Assembly: GCA_963698885.1 (NCBI GenBank)
Contig: CAVOSJ010000002.1
Span: 124,001-188,000, forward strand
Length of the DNA: 64,000 nt
Direction: 5' to 3'
DNA from: JBARKJ01 sp963698885
Lineage (GTDB): Bacteria > Nitrospirota > JACRHJ01
Made by a program: the position numbers and the translations under genes. Under the pieces are notes generated by a model. It searched no databases. It saw nothing but the letters and a program-made list of their open reading frames with translations, and was not told the origin of the DNA. Positions within the stretch are counted from its first letter, which is position 1, and every line of letters begins with the position of its first letter. Positions 63,744-64,000 of the stretch are shown one piece after another.

Positions 63744-64000
63744 TTGCCCAGGATATTCGTAGAACCGGAAAGCATAAAAAAAGATTCGGCGACTCTGCCA
63801 GAGGACGACGCGAAAAAATTGTTCCGCGTCCTGCGGATGAAGCCAGGCGACCATCTCACCCTCTTTGACGGAACCTCCGAGTACAGCGCGGTAATAAAAT
63901 CCCTGAACCAGAAATCCGCTGAAGTCACCATAACCGGGACTCTTAAAAGAGAGAGCGAATCTCGCCTCCAGACCCTGCTTGGGCAAGGCGTGCCGAAGTC
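63744..64000 (+). CDS. rsmE: 16S rRNA m3U1498 methyltransferase RsmE (partial)
   Basis: The 3' edge holds the start of RsmE: TTG 63744 reads MPRIFVEPESIKKDSATLPED, then DAKKLFRVLRMKPGDHLTLFDG, the PUA-like N-terminal domain that binds RNA. The SPOUT catalytic part is beyond the window. RsmE often follows dnaJ in this type of genome. The other frames here are not coding. Confidence 0.88.
   Translation, partial: MPRIFVEPESIKKDSATLPEDDAKKLFRVLRMKPGDHLTLFDGTSEYSAVIKSLNQKSAEVTITGTLKRESESRLQTLLGQGVPK

Noticed and set aside
1..64000. CRISPR arrays, tRNA genes or a prophage
   Set aside because: No regularly spaced direct repeats; no T-loop GGTTCGAATCC-type segments with cloverleaf partners; no integrase, terminase or capsid-like proteins.

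Overview
The window is a GC-rich bacterial chromosome segment densely packed with genes, nearly all in short-spaced or overlapping operons. Gene content points to a Gram-negative bacterium of the Nitrospirota or Desulfobacterota (deltaproteobacterial) type: a uppS-cdsA-dxr-rseP-ispG-proS run, a pilB-pilT-pilC-pilS-pilR-pilA type IV pilus locus, rplM-rpsI-argC-argJ, hrcA-grpE-dnaK-dnaJ-rsmE, and a glutamate synthase split into three genes next to a fused HdrB/HdrC-like protein. The phylum is an inference from synteny and protein style, not a proof. I found no rRNA, tRNA, CRISPR array, transposase or integrase.

Layout. 0-5.9 kb: end of a small drug/metabolite-type transporter, an HpnA-like epimerase with a CruF-like carotenoid membrane protein, then on the minus strand a second epimerase, a catalase and a zinc-type cation efflux pump. 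6-17.3 kb: a GH57 glucanotransferase, an exported repeat protein, then isoprenoid/lipid carrier and envelope genes through proS. 17.3-23.2 kb: signalling genes (a receiver-PilZ protein lacking the phosphorylatable Asp, a PAS histidine kinase, a three-gene minus-strand operon with a GAF membrane sensor). 23.4-28.4 kb: HdrBC-like fusion plus the three glutamate synthase parts. 28.4-33.8 kb: GbsR-like regulator, YhaM-like nuclease, pgsA, AI-2E permease, DUF512 protein, aroE. 33.9-42.8 kb: type IV pilus assembly, its two-component system, and three pilin genes with two sigma-54 promoters. 42.9-49.4 kb: a TPR-type membrane protein with an ABC exporter, then a B12-binding radical SAM protein followed by FabD-, FabG- and FabZ-like proteins. 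49.4-56.8 kb: RNA methyltransferase, rhodanese, RqcH, ribosomal proteins, an AT-rich island, argC and argJ. 56.8-64 kb: an AT-rich DUF2971 remnant, a Crp-family regulator with a matching operator, and the CIRCE-controlled heat-shock operon.

Two things stand out. First, the lipid cluster at 45.8-49.4 kb: its FabD lacks the malonyl-carboxylate Arg, its FabZ lacks the catalytic His, and it is led by a B12-radical SAM enzyme, so it may be a specialised lipid pathway rather than housekeeping fatty acid synthesis. Second, six copies (full or half) of a two-hairpin palindromic repeat sit between genes, and their stems vary with compensating changes on both arms.

A caution for every user: about twenty genes here, including dnaK, grpE, cdsA and argJ, carry single-base frame breaks, almost all at homopolymer runs. 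These look like consensus errors rather than decay, so I annotate the gene across the break and say where it lies.
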